Positions 35,567 to 44,932 of a DNA stretch of 64,000 bases are shown in pieces. How positions within the stretch are numbered: position 1 is the stretch's first letter; every line of letters starts with the position of its first letter. Origin of the DNA: Streptomyces sp. SJL17-4 (GTDB taxonomy: Bacteria; Actinomycetota; Actinomycetes; Streptomycetales; Streptomycetaceae); NCBI RefSeq assembly GCF_036826855.1, contig NZ_CP104578.1, positions 620,001 through 684,000 on the forward strand, written 5' to 3'. Under the pieces are notes generated by a model that saw only the letters and a list, made by a program, of their open reading frames with translations, did not search any database and was not told where the DNA came from. Both the position numbers and the translations under genes were made by a program.

Positions 35567-36346
35567 ATGCTCGGTACGCAGTTCACCAAGGGCTCTCCCT
35601 GCTGGATCGACCTCGGCAGCCCCGACACGGAGGCGGCGGCCGCCTTCTACACCGCCGTCTTCGGCTGGGAGTTCCTCTCGGCGGGTCCCGAAGCCGGCGG
35701 CTACGGCTTCTTCCAGCAGGACGGCAGGACGGTCGCCGCACTCGGGCCGCTCACCGAGGAGGGCGCGAGCAGCGCCTGGACCGTGTACTTCCAGACCCCG
35801 GACGCGGACGCCACAGCGAAGGACACCGAGTCGGCGGGCGGCACCGTACGCGTCGCGCCGATGGACGTCATGGACGCGGGGCGGATGGGTGCCCTCACCG
35901 ACCCGGGCGGCGCTCAGTTCGCGATCTGGCAGCCCGGTACGACCAAGGGACTCGACCGGACGTCCTCGACGAACACCCTCGTCTGGGTCGAACTCCACAC
36001 CGCCGATCCGGAGGGTGCCGTGGCGTTCTACCGGACCCTGTTCGGCTGGCGGTCGGCGGAGATGGACGCCCCCGGCATGAAGTACCGGGTCCTCTCCACC
36101 GCCGAAGGCGACCAGCAGGACGCCTCCTTCGGCGGCACCGCCGAACTCCAGGACACGAACGAGGGCCCGCGCTGGATCGTCTACTTCGACGTCGCGGACG
36201 CGGACGCGATCGTCACGGCGGCACAGGGCAACGGCGGTTCGGTCCTGATGCCCGCGGCCGACATCCCGGACGTCGGCCGCATCGCCTGGCTCGCCGACCC
36301 CTTCGGCGCGGCCTTCGCGGTGCTGAAGCCCGCTCCGATGGGCTGA
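35567..36346 (+). CDS. VOC family protein, two modules
   Basis: A 259-aa protein with two vicinal-oxygen-chelate halves (about 8-125 and 135-255): GSPCWIDLGSPDTEAAAAFY, LTDPGGAQFAIWQ, and WVELHTADPEGAVAFYRTLF, LADPFGAAFAVLK. Same architecture as the 14808 gene. The substrate is unknown. The start is an ATG; a longer in-frame ATG 31 codons upstream lacks family similarity. Confidence 0.87.
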   Translation: MLGTQFTKGSPCWIDLGSPDTEAAAAFYTAVFGWEFLSAGPEAGGYGFFQQDGRTVAALGPLTEEGASSAWTVYFQTPDADATAKDTESAGGTVRVAPMDVMDAGRMGALTDPGGAQFAIWQPGTTKGLDRTSSTNTLVWVELHTADPEGAVAFYRTLFGWRSAEMDAPGMKYRVLSTAEGDQQDASFGGTAELQDTNEGPRWIVYFDVADADAIVTAAQGNGGSVLMPAADIPDVGRIAWLADPFGAAFAVLKPAPMG

Positions 36347-36380
36347 CCGGACAGCACCGTTCCCCCCCGGCGAAAGTCGA

Positions 36381-36409
36381 TTGCCCGATCGGTGCCCGGT
36401 GGGTAGCGT
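36381..36409 (+). promoter_or_regulatory. Promoter for GNAT gene
   Basis: TTGCCC (36381-36386) and TAGCGT (36404-36409) with 17-bp spacing; the -10 ends eight bases before the ATG, which would give a leaderless mRNA. Confidence 0.5.
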
Positions 36410-36417
36410 CGCCGTTC

Positions 36418-36921
36418 ATGATCCCGACGCTGCGCACCGAACGCCTCCTGCTCGAGCCTTACGTCCCCGCGGACGAGGAGGCCTTCGTGGCGATCTTCCA
36501 GGATCCGAAGGTGTCGGCGTGGATGGGTGACGGCGGCCCTGCGCCCGAGGAGGACGACCGGGCTCTGTTCGGGCGGATCTTCACGAAGGTCTACGCCCAG
36601 GAGCTGTTCGCCGTCTGGGCCGTGCGCCGGGACGGGGTGCTGGTCGGGCATGCCGAGATCAAGCCGTCCGAGGACGTCGGCGGGCACGAGATCGTCTACG
36701 CGCTCGCCACGGCGGCCTGGGGTTCGGGGCTCGGTACGGAGGTGGTCGAGGCCCTCGTGGCCCACGGCTTCGGCACGCTCGGCCTGGCCGAGGTGCACGC
36801 CACCGTGGCCGAGCCCAACGTCGCCTCGCTGAAGCTGCTCGGCAAAATCGGATTCGAGCACGTCCGGGACATCACCGAGGACGACGGCAGCACCACCCGC
36901 GTACTGACCCGGCGCCCCTGA
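36418..36921 (+). CDS. GNAT family N-acetyltransferase (RimJ/RimL type)
   Basis: A 167-aa acetyltransferase: TERLLLEPYVPADEEAF at the start and the acetyl-CoA region around AWGSGLGTEVVEALVAHGF, followed by ATVAEPNVASLKLLGKIGF. The acceptor could be a protein N-terminus or a small amine. Probably transcribed alone from a leaderless promoter. Confidence 0.88.
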   Translation: MIPTLRTERLLLEPYVPADEEAFVAIFQDPKVSAWMGDGGPAPEEDDRALFGRIFTKVYAQELFAVWAVRRDGVLVGHAEIKPSEDVGGHEIVYALATAAWGSGLGTEVVEALVAHGFGTLGLAEVHATVAEPNVASLKLLGKIGFEHVRDITEDDGSTTRVLTRRP

Positions 36922-36981
36922 CGGCGGGCCCCCACGTGCCGGCCCGCCGCCCCCGACGACCAAGCCCCGCGCTCCGCTCCG

Positions 36982-37734
36982 TCAGCGCCCGAAGAGTTCG
37001 AAGGCCACCGCCGGGCGGCCGCCGAAGCGGGCGGAGGCCTGGCTCGTCGTCGCGGTGAGGAAGGACCGGACGTACTGCTCCGGGTCCTCGTCCGTCAGCA
37101 CCTCGATGTAGGCGCGGTGGCAGAGCAGTGAGCGGATCGCGCGGTCCAGGCCCGGGGCGGCGTCCACCGCGTGGGTCGGGGTGCTGGACGCCGCGACCGC
37201 CACCCAGCGCACCCCGTTCCAGGGCGCGAGTCCCTCGTCGGCCAGTTCGGGGAAGATCCAGCGGTTGCCCGCGTCCCCGGCCGCGTCGAGCGTGGCCCGG
37301 CCCACGGCCACGTGGTCGGGGGTGTTCCAGGGGGCGCCGGGGCTCCCGCCCCAGGTGTCCCGGTGGTTGAGGGTGATGACGAGCTCCGGGCGGTGCCTGC
37401 GGATCGCCGCGGCGATGTCGCGGCGCAGCCCGAGCCCGTACTCGATCACACCGTCGCGGTGGTCGAGGAACTCCACCGTGTCCACGCCGACGACCGCGGC
37501 GCTGTCCCGCTGCTCCCGCTCGCGCAGCGGACCGCAGGCGTCCGGGGCGATCGTGTCGATGCCGGCCTCACCGCGGGTCGCGAGGACGTAGACCACCTCC
37601 TTGCCGGCGTCCGTCCAGGCGGCGACGGCCGCCGCGCAGCCGTACTCCAGGTCGTCGGGGTGGGCGACGACGGCGAGGGCGCGCTGCCAGTCGCCGGGCA
37701 TCTCCGCGAGGTCCGTGACATCGGTTCCGGTCAT
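36982..37734 (-). CDS. PIG-L family deacetylase
   Basis: A 250-aa zinc-dependent deacetylase of the PIG-L/MshB type, which removes acetyl from N-acetylglucosaminyl compounds. Zinc motif AHPDDLEYG near residue 24 and PDHVAVGR near 150. Its ATG overlaps the stop of the SIS-domain gene by four bases (ATGA), so the two form an operon acting on an amino sugar. Confidence 0.9.
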   Translation of the reverse strand: MTGTDVTDLAEMPGDWQRALAVVAHPDDLEYGCAAAVAAWTDAGKEVVYVLATRGEAGIDTIAPDACGPLREREQRDSAAVVGVDTVEFLDHRDGVIEYGLGLRRDIAAAIRRHRPELVITLNHRDTWGGSPGAPWNTPDHVAVGRATLDAAGDAGNRWIFPELADEGLAPWNGVRWVAVAASSTPTHAVDAAPGLDRAIRSLLCHRAYIEVLTDEDPEQYVRSFLTATTSQASARFGGRPAVAFELFGR

Positions 37735-38663
37735 GACCGCAGGATACGGGCCGCCTCCGACGCGGTCGGGCGGAACGCTCCGGAAAGGATCACCGAACGC
37801 GAGACGTTCCTCGGCCGGTCCGGGTTGAGTCCGCGGCGCACCGCGAGCGCGACCGCGAGCCGCTGGGCGCGGACGAGCGCGGCCACCGGGTCGATCGCGT
37901 CGGCCGCGAACAGGGCGCCCGTGGACTCCACTTCGTCCTTCAGTCCCGAGGGTGCGGGACCGAGGCACCACACCAGGCTGGACCGGTCGCTGATGCTGAT
38001 CGGGCCGTGGCGGTACTCCATCGCCGCGTACGACTCCGTCCAGACGCGGGCCACTTCGCGCAGCTTGAGGGCCGCCTCGTCGGCGAGTCCGACGGTCCAG
38101 CCGGTGCCGAGGAACGTGAACTGTCCGCGCCGTTCCCACGCGGCGGGCAGCCGCTCGTAGAGGACGAGCTCGGCGTCGGCGATGGCGGGCCCGAGGTCCA
38201 CCCCGAGTCCCGCGCGCAGGAGTTGGAGCGCTGTGGTCGCGAACCGGGTCTGGACGACGGAGCGTTCGTCGGCGAACCCCAGGTCGACGACCCGGTCGGC
38301 GAGCTGCCCGGCGGGGCTGTCCGGCACGCCGGTGAGGACGAGGGTCGGGAGGCGTCCCGCCGCGCCGGCGAGGAGCTGGACGACCTCCGTGGTGGTGCCG
38401 GAGCGGCTGAGGGCCACGATCCGGTCGTAACCGCGCCCGAGCGGCGTGGAGTCGGAGGCGGGGAACGCGTCGGTCTCGCCCGCGCCGAGGGACTCACGCA
38501 GCGCCGCGTAGGCGCGGGCGATGAAGTACGAGGTGCCGCAGCCGACCACCGCCACCCGCTCGCCGCGGGCCGGCAGCAGGTCGGCGTCGCGGTCGGCGAT
38601 CTCGGCGGCGCGGCGCCAGCAGTCGGGCTGGCCGGCGATCTCCGCGCTGACATGGGTGCTCAT
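37731..38663 (-). CDS. SIS-domain aminosugar isomerase/deaminase-like protein
   Basis: A 310-aa protein with two SIS folds: VAVVGCGTSYFIARAY and SRSGTTTEVVQLL in the first, then FLGTGWTVGLADEAALKLREVA and EYRHGPISI in the second. This matches GlmS-like isomerases of the AgaS/FrlB group. Together with the PIG-L gene it suggests use of an N-acetylated amino sugar. GAGGAGAGG precedes the ATG. Confidence 0.88.
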   Translation of the reverse strand: MSTHVSAEIAGQPDCWRRAAEIADRDADLLPARGERVAVVGCGTSYFIARAYAALRESLGAGETDAFPASDSTPLGRGYDRIVALSRSGTTTEVVQLLAGAAGRLPTLVLTGVPDSPAGQLADRVVDLGFADERSVVQTRFATTALQLLRAGLGVDLGPAIADAELVLYERLPAAWERRGQFTFLGTGWTVGLADEAALKLREVARVWTESYAAMEYRHGPISISDRSSLVWCLGPAPSGLKDEVESTGALFAADAIDPVAALVRAQRLAVALAVRRGLNPDRPRNVSRSVILSGAFRPTASEAARILRS

Positions 38664-38807
38664 GTCCGGGTCCTCTCCTCGGAAGGCCCCCGCACGGAGC
38701 CCGGACCGAGTTCTACCGGCATCCCTACGTTGCACTCCATGAGCAGAGGCGGCTCACCCCTTGGACTTTTGCGCGCCGCCGGCCGCGCTCGCACCACCCC
38801 TGGGTGG

Positions 38808-40115
38808 TCAGATCTCGTCGCGGGCGAGCGCGAGCAGCCGGTCCAGGACGCGGGGTCCCCCGGCGCGTACCCCGTCGTGCTCGAACTCGTCCGTCACCCA
38901 GGTGCGCAGGCCGCGGATCGTGCGCGCGGTGTCCAGGGAGTGGCCGGTGTCCACGTACATGTCGTCGTGGTAGACGGCCGCGGCGACCGGGACCCGGTTG
39001 GCGGCCAGGCGCTCGGGGTCGTACAGCGGGGCCCAGTCGGCGCGGGCGGCGAGGAGTTCCGCAGTCTCGCGGAGCGGGCGAAGGGCGGGGTCGGTGGTGA
39101 AGTGCCAGGGGTGGACGGTCTCGCCGGTGAAGAGCGGCGGCCGGCCCTCGGAGAGCGCGGTGCGGGCGTCGAACTCGGGGTACTCGGCGCGGACCCGCTC
39201 GGCCGCCCAGTCGGTGGGGCCCGTCCCCTGGGCGTAGATGGCCTCGTGGAGCACGGCGTACAGCGGGTGTCCCGCGTACGACAGCTGGGCCTGGACCTGC
39301 TCCAGGAAGGCGTCGGCGAGCGCGGGCCCGCCGGGGGTGGGGACGAACGCGCCCTCCAGGAGCAGATGGAGCTGGTGGGTGCCCTCGCCGGAGCCGAGGA
39401 GGATGCCGAGGGACTGGAAGGCCTCGGGGGTGAGCCGGCCGCCGCCGGGCAGGGTGACCTCGTGGTCGAGGAGGTGGGCGACGACGGCGCGGGCCCGTTC
39501 GGCGTCCTGCGGGTAGCGGGTGTAGTGGGCCTCGTTCTTGCGGCTGATACGGGGGTAGGCGGCGCGGTAGACCTCGTCGGCGGTGGCGTACAGGGAGGGC
39601 AGGCCGCCGGTGATCAGGACGCGCTCCAGGCCCTGGGGCGCGGTCGAGAGGTAGTGGGTGGCGCAGAAGCCGCCGAAGCTCTGGCCGAGGACGGTCCAGG
39701 GGGCGCCGCCGGTGAGTCGGCGCCGGATGAGCTCGCAGTCCTTGACGATCGAGTCGGCGCGGAAGTGGGCGAGGTAGTCGGCCTGCTCGGCGGGGGTGCC
39801 ACGGAGCGGCAGCGTCTGGCGGTTGGCGGGGGTCGAGCGGCCGGTGCCCCGCTGGTCGAGGAGGAGGACCCGGAACTCCCGGACGGCCCGGCCGAGCCAG
39901 GCCTGCGGACCGATGAACCGGCGGGCGCCGAAGCCGGGACCGCCCTCCAGGTAGACCAGCCAGGGGAGCCGCTCGCGGTCCGGGCCGTCGGTGCCGCTCG
40001 CGACGACCTCACGGCCGAAGACCTCGATCCGCTCGCCGTCGGGGCGGGCGTGGTCGAGGGGGACGGGGAAGCGGTGGTCGGTGAGGACGAGTCCCGGCTG
40101 CCGGTAGGTGGTCAC
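38808..40115 (-). CDS. Alpha/beta hydrolase, S33 prolyl-aminopeptidase type
   Basis: A 435-aa cytosolic hydrolase: oxyanion-region EGGPGFGA, nucleophile elbow GQSFGGF, YYhDDMYVDTGHSL near the end supplying the late Asp/His. Matches proline-iminopeptidase-like S33 enzymes of normal length. GTG start with AGGAGCAGGAA upstream. Probably monocistronic, since a hairpin separates it from the cellulase gene. Confidence 0.87.
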   Translation of the reverse strand: MTTYRQPGLVLTDHRFPVPLDHARPDGERIEVFGREVVASGTDGPDRERLPWLVYLEGGPGFGARRFIGPQAWLGRAVREFRVLLLDQRGTGRSTPANRQTLPLRGTPAEQADYLAHFRADSIVKDCELIRRRLTGGAPWTVLGQSFGGFCATHYLSTAPQGLERVLITGGLPSLYATADEVYRAAYPRISRKNEAHYTRYPQDAERARAVVAHLLDHEVTLPGGGRLTPEAFQSLGILLGSGEGTHQLHLLLEGAFVPTPGGPALADAFLEQVQAQLSYAGHPLYAVLHEAIYAQGTGPTDWAAERVRAEYPEFDARTALSEGRPPLFTGETVHPWHFTTDPALRPLRETAELLAARADWAPLYDPERLAANRVPVAAAVYHDDMYVDTGHSLDTARTIRGLRTWVTDEFEHDGVRAGGPRVLDRLLALARDEI

Positions 40116-40133
40116 GCTGTTCCTGCTCCTGTT

Positions 40134-40180
40134 CGGTACGCCCCCGCCAGGACAGTGGATCACATGGCGGGGGCGTACCG
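40134..40180 (-). terminator. Terminator after cellulase gene
   Basis: CGGTACGCCCCCGCCA and its exact complement form a 16-bp stem with a 15-nt loop between the cellulase stop (40192) and the hydrolase start. Confidence 0.75.
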
Positions 40181-40191
40181 GAGGAGGGGCG

Positions 40192-41676
40192 TCAGGAGGT
40201 CGGGAAGTTGTCCGCCGTCCTGATGCGGTCCCGGATCCAGACGCCGGCGGGCTTCAGCGAGCCGGTGCCCGCCCAGGGGCCGCCGGCGTCGCAGGTGCCG
40301 GTCTTGAAGACCGTGCCGCTGCGCTCGTCGTCGGAGAAGTTCCAGTTGACCCAGCTGATCTTCTTGGTGGCCATGAGGTCGAGGAAGCGCTGCGACATCG
40401 CGAAGTCGTTGCTGCCCTCGCCGGCGTAGTTCTGGGTGCCGAACTCGGTGACGAAGACGGGCAGCTTGTCGGCGGCGCGGGAGAGGGTGTTCAGGTACTC
40501 GTCGCGGTGCGAGAACGCGTAGAAGTGGAAGGTGTACATGATGTTGGTCGCGTTCACCGGGTTGGACACGACCTCGGACTCGTTCGCGCCCTCGGAGACT
40601 CCGAACGAGGACCACGCGCGCGTGCCGACGAGGATCGGGGTCTCGGCGTCCTTGGCTCGGATGACCGGGATGAGCTGCTCGGCGTAGCTCTTGATGCGGG
40701 ACCAGGCGACGCCGCTGGGCTCGTTGGCGATCTCGTACAGCAGATTGGTCTTGGAGCCGTGGCGCTGGGCGATCTCGGTGAAGAAGGTCTTGGCACGGGC
40801 GAGGTTGTAGTGCGGGTCGCCCGGGTCGAGCATGTGCCAGTCGACGATCACGTACATGCCGCGCGCGGTGGCCTGCTCGATGAGGGAGTGGGCGAGGTCG
40901 GTGTACTTGCGCGGATCGGTCTCGTAGCCCTCCTCCTGGACGTATGTGGAGACGCGCAGGACGTCGGCGTTCCAGTCCTTGGCGAGGGCGTCGAGCGAGC
41001 CGCCGGTCAGGCACTGGCTGTACCACTGGGTGCCGTGGCTGGACATGCCGCGCAGCTGGATCGGCTTGTTGTACGTGTTGCAGAGCTTGGTGCCGCAGAC
41101 CGTGAGCTGGCCGTTGATCGCGGCGGGGGTGGTGCCGGTGGGCGGCGGGGTGGTGGCGTTGTCGACCTTGATCTGGTCGACGTTGGGGCCGCCGTTGGCG
41201 GTGGTGGCGGTGGCGCGGATCGTGTTGGCGCCGGCCTTGAGGGTGGTGGTGACGGTGGTGGTCGCCCAGCTGGTCCAGGCGCCGGTGCCGGCGAAGGACT
41301 TGCCGGAGGCGGCGACGGCGCCGTTGACGGCGATGTCCATGGGGCGGTCGGTGGTGGTGCCGTTGGCGTAGCGCAGGGTGAGGGTCGCGGTGCCCGCCTG
41401 GGCCGCGTTGACGTTCCACTGGACGTAACTGCCGGTGGTGTTGTCGTAGTTGACGAATCCGGTGCCGGTGAATCCGGTGTGGTTGGACTCGACGGCGCCC
41501 TGGGAGACGGTGGCCGTCTCCGCCTCGTACGTGACGGGGGCGGCGGTCGCGGTGGGCGGGGTGACGGCGAGGCCGAGGAGCAGGGCGCCGAGGGCGGTTC
41601 CGGCGACGCCGAGGCGTCGGACGGTGGGTCGCCCGGCGATTCCGGGGCGGGGTCGTACGGATCGTGCCGAAGTCAT
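40192..41676 (-). CDS. Secreted GH5 cellulase with N-terminal CBM6/35-like module
   Basis: A 494-aa exported endoglucanase. Signal peptide to about residue 46; a carbohydrate-binding beta-sandwich (about 47-172: YEAETATVSQG...VDQIKVDN); a short Pro/Thr linker; then a GH5 barrel with acid/base Glu319 (IANEPSG) and nucleophile Glu411 (VFVTEFGT). ATG after GGGAG. The palindrome at 41704-41716 may mediate sugar control. A beta-mannanase-like specificity is also possible. Confidence 0.9.
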   Translation of the reverse strand: MTSARSVRPRPGIAGRPTVRRLGVAGTALGALLLGLAVTPPTATAAPVTYEAETATVSQGAVESNHTGFTGTGFVNYDNTTGSYVQWNVNAAQAGTATLTLRYANGTTTDRPMDIAVNGAVAASGKSFAGTGAWTSWATTTVTTTLKAGANTIRATATTANGGPNVDQIKVDNATTPPPTGTTPAAINGQLTVCGTKLCNTYNKPIQLRGMSSHGTQWYSQCLTGGSLDALAKDWNADVLRVSTYVQEEGYETDPRKYTDLAHSLIEQATARGMYVIVDWHMLDPGDPHYNLARAKTFFTEIAQRHGSKTNLLYEIANEPSGVAWSRIKSYAEQLIPVIRAKDAETPILVGTRAWSSFGVSEGANESEVVSNPVNATNIMYTFHFYAFSHRDEYLNTLSRAADKLPVFVTEFGTQNYAGEGSNDFAMSQRFLDLMATKKISWVNWNFSDDERSGTVFKTGTCDAGGPWAGTGSLKPAGVWIRDRIRTADNFPTS

Positions 41677-41703
41677 GGGGGTCTCCCGGAACGATTGACT
41701 GGA

Positions 41704-41716
41704 AGGAAAGTTTCCT
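41704..41716. promoter_or_regulatory. LacI-type operator-like palindrome before cellulase
   Basis: AGGAAA-G-TTTCCT lies 28 bp upstream of the ATG. GAAAnTTTC palindromes serve as LacI/GalR-family sites before polysaccharide hydrolase genes in actinomycetes. The regulator is not in this window. Confidence 0.45.
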
Positions 41717-41813
41717 ATCGGATGGATAGCAGCCCCCGGTGCGCACCCGCAAGGGGCATGACAAGAACTCAGGGTCAGGTACGTGGGATTGGTTCCCGAA
41801 CGTGAACCCCGGT

Positions 41814-42785
41814 TCAGGTGGCCGGAACGAGCTTCTTCTCCTGGAGGTACGCCCGCGCCACGTCCTCCGGGAGGCGCCGCCAGCTGTCCACCTGTTCGTT
41901 GAGCAGCCTCAGATCGGCCGTGGTGAGCACCGCGTTGAGGCGGGAGAGCGCGCGGGTGACGCCCTCGCTCCCGGCGCGGGCGCGGTTGACGACGGGGACG
42001 ATGTTGTCGGCGTTCTGCAGGCGCTTGTCGTCGGCGAGCAGCACGAGCCCGAACTCGTCGAGCGTGGCATCGGTGGTCGTGGTGAGCACCAGCTGGTCCT
42101 GGCCGTCCCGGACGGCCTGCTTGGCCGGGGTGGTACCGACGCCCTTGGGGTCGACGGCGGTCACGTCGATGCCGTAGACCTCCCTGAGACCAGGGGCGCA
42201 GTACGGGCGGCTCACGCATTCGTCACCCGCCGCGAGGCGTACGGGGAGGCCGGTGGCGCCGAGGTCGCTGAGGGTCTTGAGGCGGTGCTCGGCGGCGAAG
42301 GCGGTGGTGACGGCGAAGGCGTTCTGGTCGACGGCTCGGCCCGCGTCGAGGACGGTGAGCCCGCGGGGTGTGGCGAGCCCGCGGAGCGCCTTCATCGTGG
42401 CGTCCAGGTCGGGCGAGCCGACGGTCGGTGCGTCGGCCCCGTTGGCCTTGGCGCTCAGCCAGTCGGCGAAGGTCGCCGCGTACTCCGCCACGACATCGAT
42501 CTGACCGCGCTCCAGGGCCGGTTCGTACAGCTCCCGGTTGGTGACGGAGAGGATCTTCGTACCGTATCCGGCGTCCTCCAGGAGCAGTGCGTACATCTGG
42601 GCCAGCAGATCGCTCTCGGTGAAGCCGGCCGAGCCGACGGTCAGATGGCGGCTGTCCCCCGGCGGAGCCGTGACCTCGCCCTGCGCCTCCAGGGAGGGGC
42701 CCGCGGCGCAGCCGCCGAGGACGGCGCAGGCCGCCAGGAGGAGGCCGAGGCGGGCGGCCCGGAGCGGCCGCGGCGGTCCGGTCAC
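41814..42785 (-). CDS. Osmoprotectant (glycine betaine/choline) ABC substrate-binding lipoprotein
   Basis: A 323-aa OpuAC/ProX-type binding protein with lipobox VLGGC. Body motifs: VGSAGFTESDLLAQMYA, GQIDVVAEYAATFADWL and LTTTTDATLDEFGLVLLADD. It would deliver betaine, choline or carnitine to the two permeases upstream. The GTG start overlaps the permease stop (GTGA). No ATPase gene is adjacent. Confidence 0.87.
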   Translation of the reverse strand: MTGPPRPLRAARLGLLLAACAVLGGCAAGPSLEAQGEVTAPPGDSRHLTVGSAGFTESDLLAQMYALLLEDAGYGTKILSVTNRELYEPALERGQIDVVAEYAATFADWLSAKANGADAPTVGSPDLDATMKALRGLATPRGLTVLDAGRAVDQNAFAVTTAFAAEHRLKTLSDLGATGLPVRLAAGDECVSRPYCAPGLREVYGIDVTAVDPKGVGTTPAKQAVRDGQDQLVLTTTTDATLDEFGLVLLADDKRLQNADNIVPVVNRARAGSEGVTRALSRLNAVLTTADLRLLNEQVDSWRRLPEDVARAYLQEKKLVPAT

Positions 42786-43456
42786 GTGCCGCTCCTCCGT
42801 ACGCCGACGGGCGTGAGGCGCCGGACACCCTCGAAGACCCCTTCCACGAGCAGCGCCAGTACGGCGACGAGGCAGGCCCCGGCGACGACCTGCGGGGTGG
42901 AGGCGAGGTTGAACCCTGCCGTGATGATCCGGCCGAGCCCGCCTCCGCCGGCGAGCGCGGCGACGGTGGCGGTGGCGACGAGCTGGACGGCGGCGATCCG
43001 CACACCGGTCAGGATCAGCGGCAGCGCGAGCGGCACTTCCACCTGGGTCAGGGTCTGGCGGCCCGTCATGCCCATGCCCCGGGCGGCCCGTACGACGTCG
43101 GGATCGACGCCCCGCATCCCCACGTGCGCGTTGGTCAGCAACGGCGGGACGGCGAACAGGACGAGCGCGATGATCGTCGGCCACTCTCCGTACGAGCCGA
43201 TCGGGCTGAGGAGGAGAAGGACGAGGACGGCGAAGGTGGGAACGGCCCGGCCGACGTTGGAGAGGTTCACGGCGAGCGCGCCGCCCTTGCCGAGGTGCCC
43301 GAGGACGAGGGCGACGGGCAGGGCGATCGCACAGCTGATGGCGAGGCAGACGACGGTGAGGAAGAGGTGCTCGGCGAGCCGGTGCCCGATGCCGTTCTCG
43401 CCGGACCAGTGGGCGGAGGTGGTGAGCCAGGACCAGGCGTCGGCGAGGGTGGTCAT
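42782..43456 (-). CDS. Osmoprotectant ABC permease 1
   Basis: A 224-aa permease of the OpuCB/ProW type with about five helices and the EAA motif DVVRAARGMGMTGRQTLTQVEVPLALP. It probably pairs with permease 2 as a heterodimer. It follows permease 2 by 63 bp that contain a threefold direct repeat of its own 3' neighbour sequence. Confidence 0.88.
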   Translation of the reverse strand: MTTLADAWSWLTTSAHWSGENGIGHRLAEHLFLTVVCLAISCAIALPVALVLGHLGKGGALAVNLSNVGRAVPTFAVLVLLLLSPIGSYGEWPTIIALVLFAVPPLLTNAHVGMRGVDPDVVRAARGMGMTGRQTLTQVEVPLALPLILTGVRIAAVQLVATATVAALAGGGGLGRIITAGFNLASTPQVVAGACLVAVLALLVEGVFEGVRRLTPVGVRRSGT

Positions 43457-43546
43457 ACGGCCCGCCCTCGGGTGCGGGAGGTGGTGGTCATGCGGCCCGC
43501 CCGCGGGTCGCGGCGGCGGTCATGCGGCCTGCCCGCGGGTCCAGGG
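43454..43546. repeat. Three imperfect direct repeats between permease genes
   Basis: CATRCGGCCYGCCCKCGGGT-like segments recur near 43454, 43491 and 43520, the last running into the permease 2 stop region. They suggest slippage duplication. Confidence 0.55.
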
Positions 43547-44200
43547 GGTGAGCAGGCGTTGCGCGCCGAGCAGGAGCAGGTCGGCGGCGACCGCGATCAC
43601 GACGCAGAGCACGGAGGCGGTGAGCACCTGGGCCTTGAAGTAGGTGTTCATGCCCGAGTAGATGAGGTTGCCGAGTCCGCCGTGGCCGACGATCGCGCCG
43701 ATCGTGACGAGGGAGACGGCCGAGACGGTGGCGATCCGGAGCCCGGCCATGGCGGCGGGTACGGCGAGCGGCAGCTCGACCGCGAGCAGGAGCCGGACGG
43801 GCCCGTACCCGAGACCGCGGGCGGCCTGGCGGGTCTCCTCGGGGACGGCGCGGAGCCCGGCCAGGATGTTCCGGACGAGGAGGGTGAGGGAGTACAGGAC
43901 GAGGCCGGCCACGACCAGGGCGGCGGACAGTCCGTACACGGGCAGGAGCAGCGAGAACATCGCGAGCGCCGGAATCGTGTACAGGAGCGTGGTGACCCCG
44001 AGGATCGGCCCGGCCGCCGGACGCCACCGGCGGGCGGCGACCGCGAGGGGGAGGGCGAGCACCAGGCCGAGGGCGACGGAGACGGCCGTCAGCTGGAGGT
44101 GCTGGACGACGGCGTCGGTGAGGATCTCGCTCCGGGTGGAGAGATAGGCACCGCAGATCCACTCGTTGCGGGCGAGGCAGTCGTCGGGCTGCGCGATCAC
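43520..44200 (-). CDS. Osmoprotectant ABC permease 2
   Basis: A 226-aa permease of the OpuCB family: IPALAMFSLLLPVYGLSAALVV and EAA motif EETRQAARGLGYGPVRLLLAVELPLAVPAAM, ending LIYSGMNTYFKAQV. Weak start (GTG directly after GGGAGG), so the true start may be a little downstream. First transporter gene of the cluster; no ATPase gene lies upstream within the window, so the ATPase is probably encoded elsewhere or was lost. Confidence 0.85.
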   Translation of the reverse strand: MIAQPDDCLARNEWICGAYLSTRSEILTDAVVQHLQLTAVSVALGLVLALPLAVAARRWRPAAGPILGVTTLLYTIPALAMFSLLLPVYGLSAALVVAGLVLYSLTLLVRNILAGLRAVPEETRQAARGLGYGPVRLLLAVELPLAVPAAMAGLRIATVSAVSLVTIGAIVGHGGLGNLIYSGMNTYFKAQVLTASVLCVVIAVAADLLLLGAQRLLTPWTRGQAA

Positions 44201-44299
44201 CCTCCCATTCGAGGCGGTACGGGGCCGGGGCGCACGCGGGCCGGTCCGTTCGGGGGCGGCAACGGCGCCGGAGGGCTACGTCGGCGCCCCGGCAGGCCG

Positions 44300-44432
44300 C
44301 CGGACGGTTGGGTCGGCAGCCGGGCGACGCCGCCGGACAGCTGGGTCGGCGCCTGGTCGACGCCGCCGGACGGCCGGGTCGACATCCGGGCGACGCCGCC
44401 GGACGGGCCGGGTCGACATCCGGGCGACGCCG
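44300..44432. repeat. Four tandem 33-bp repeats
   Basis: Units at 44300, 44333, 44366 and 44399 (the last 34 bp) share the form CCGGACGGCCGGGTCGACA..CGGGCGACGCCG. They lie in the gap between the VOC gene and permease 2 and end two bases before the VOC stop. The unit length keeps frame, but no ribosome site or start supports a gene here. Confidence 0.8.
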
Positions 44433-44433
44433 G

Positions 44434-44826
44434 TCAGCCGCCGCTTTCCTGGAGTACCGCCAGGACGTTGCCCGCTGGGTCCTTGAACCACGCGATGGCC
44501 GGTCCGCCGTCGACCCGCACGATGCCCTTCGCGTCGGCCTCGAATCCGTCGTAGCGCTCCAGGGTCACTCCGCGTCCCGTCAGCTCGTCCACGGCCCCGT
44601 CGATGTTGTCGACCTGGAAGTTGAGGATCGTGAAGGTGGCGGGGGTGTGGTTGTCCTTCGGGTAGACGAAGACCCGGGCCCCGCCCGCCAGGGTCAGGAA
44701 GAGCATCCGCATGTCGCCCTGCCCCTCCTCGCCCACCTCAAGCCCGAGGGTCTCGCCGTAGAAGCGCCGGGCGGCGTCCAGGTCGTCGACCGAGAAACCG
44801 CTGAAAGCCGGGGTTTCGCCGAACAT
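44434..44826 (-). CDS. VOC family protein, single module
   Basis: A 130-aa glyoxalase/bleomycin-resistance-fold protein: [21 protein letters not shown] at the start and [14 protein letters not shown] at the end. One module, half the size of the other two VOC genes in this window. ATG after AAAGGAG. The substrate is unknown. Confidence 0.88.
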   Translation of the reverse strand: MFGETPAFSGFSVDDLDAARRFYGETLGLEVGEEGQGDMRMLFLTLAGGARVFVYPKDNHTPATFTILNFQVDNIDGAVDELTGRGVTLERYDGFEADAKGIVRVDGGPAIAWFKDPAGNVLAVLQESGG

Positions 44827-44932
44827 GGCGTGCTCCTTTCCGGGGGCCCGTTCCGAGGCACCCCTTCCAGGATCCGCCGAGTGCCCGCCGCCCGCCGCTC
44901 AGGGTGACGCGCGCGGGGCGGGCGGGGCGCCC

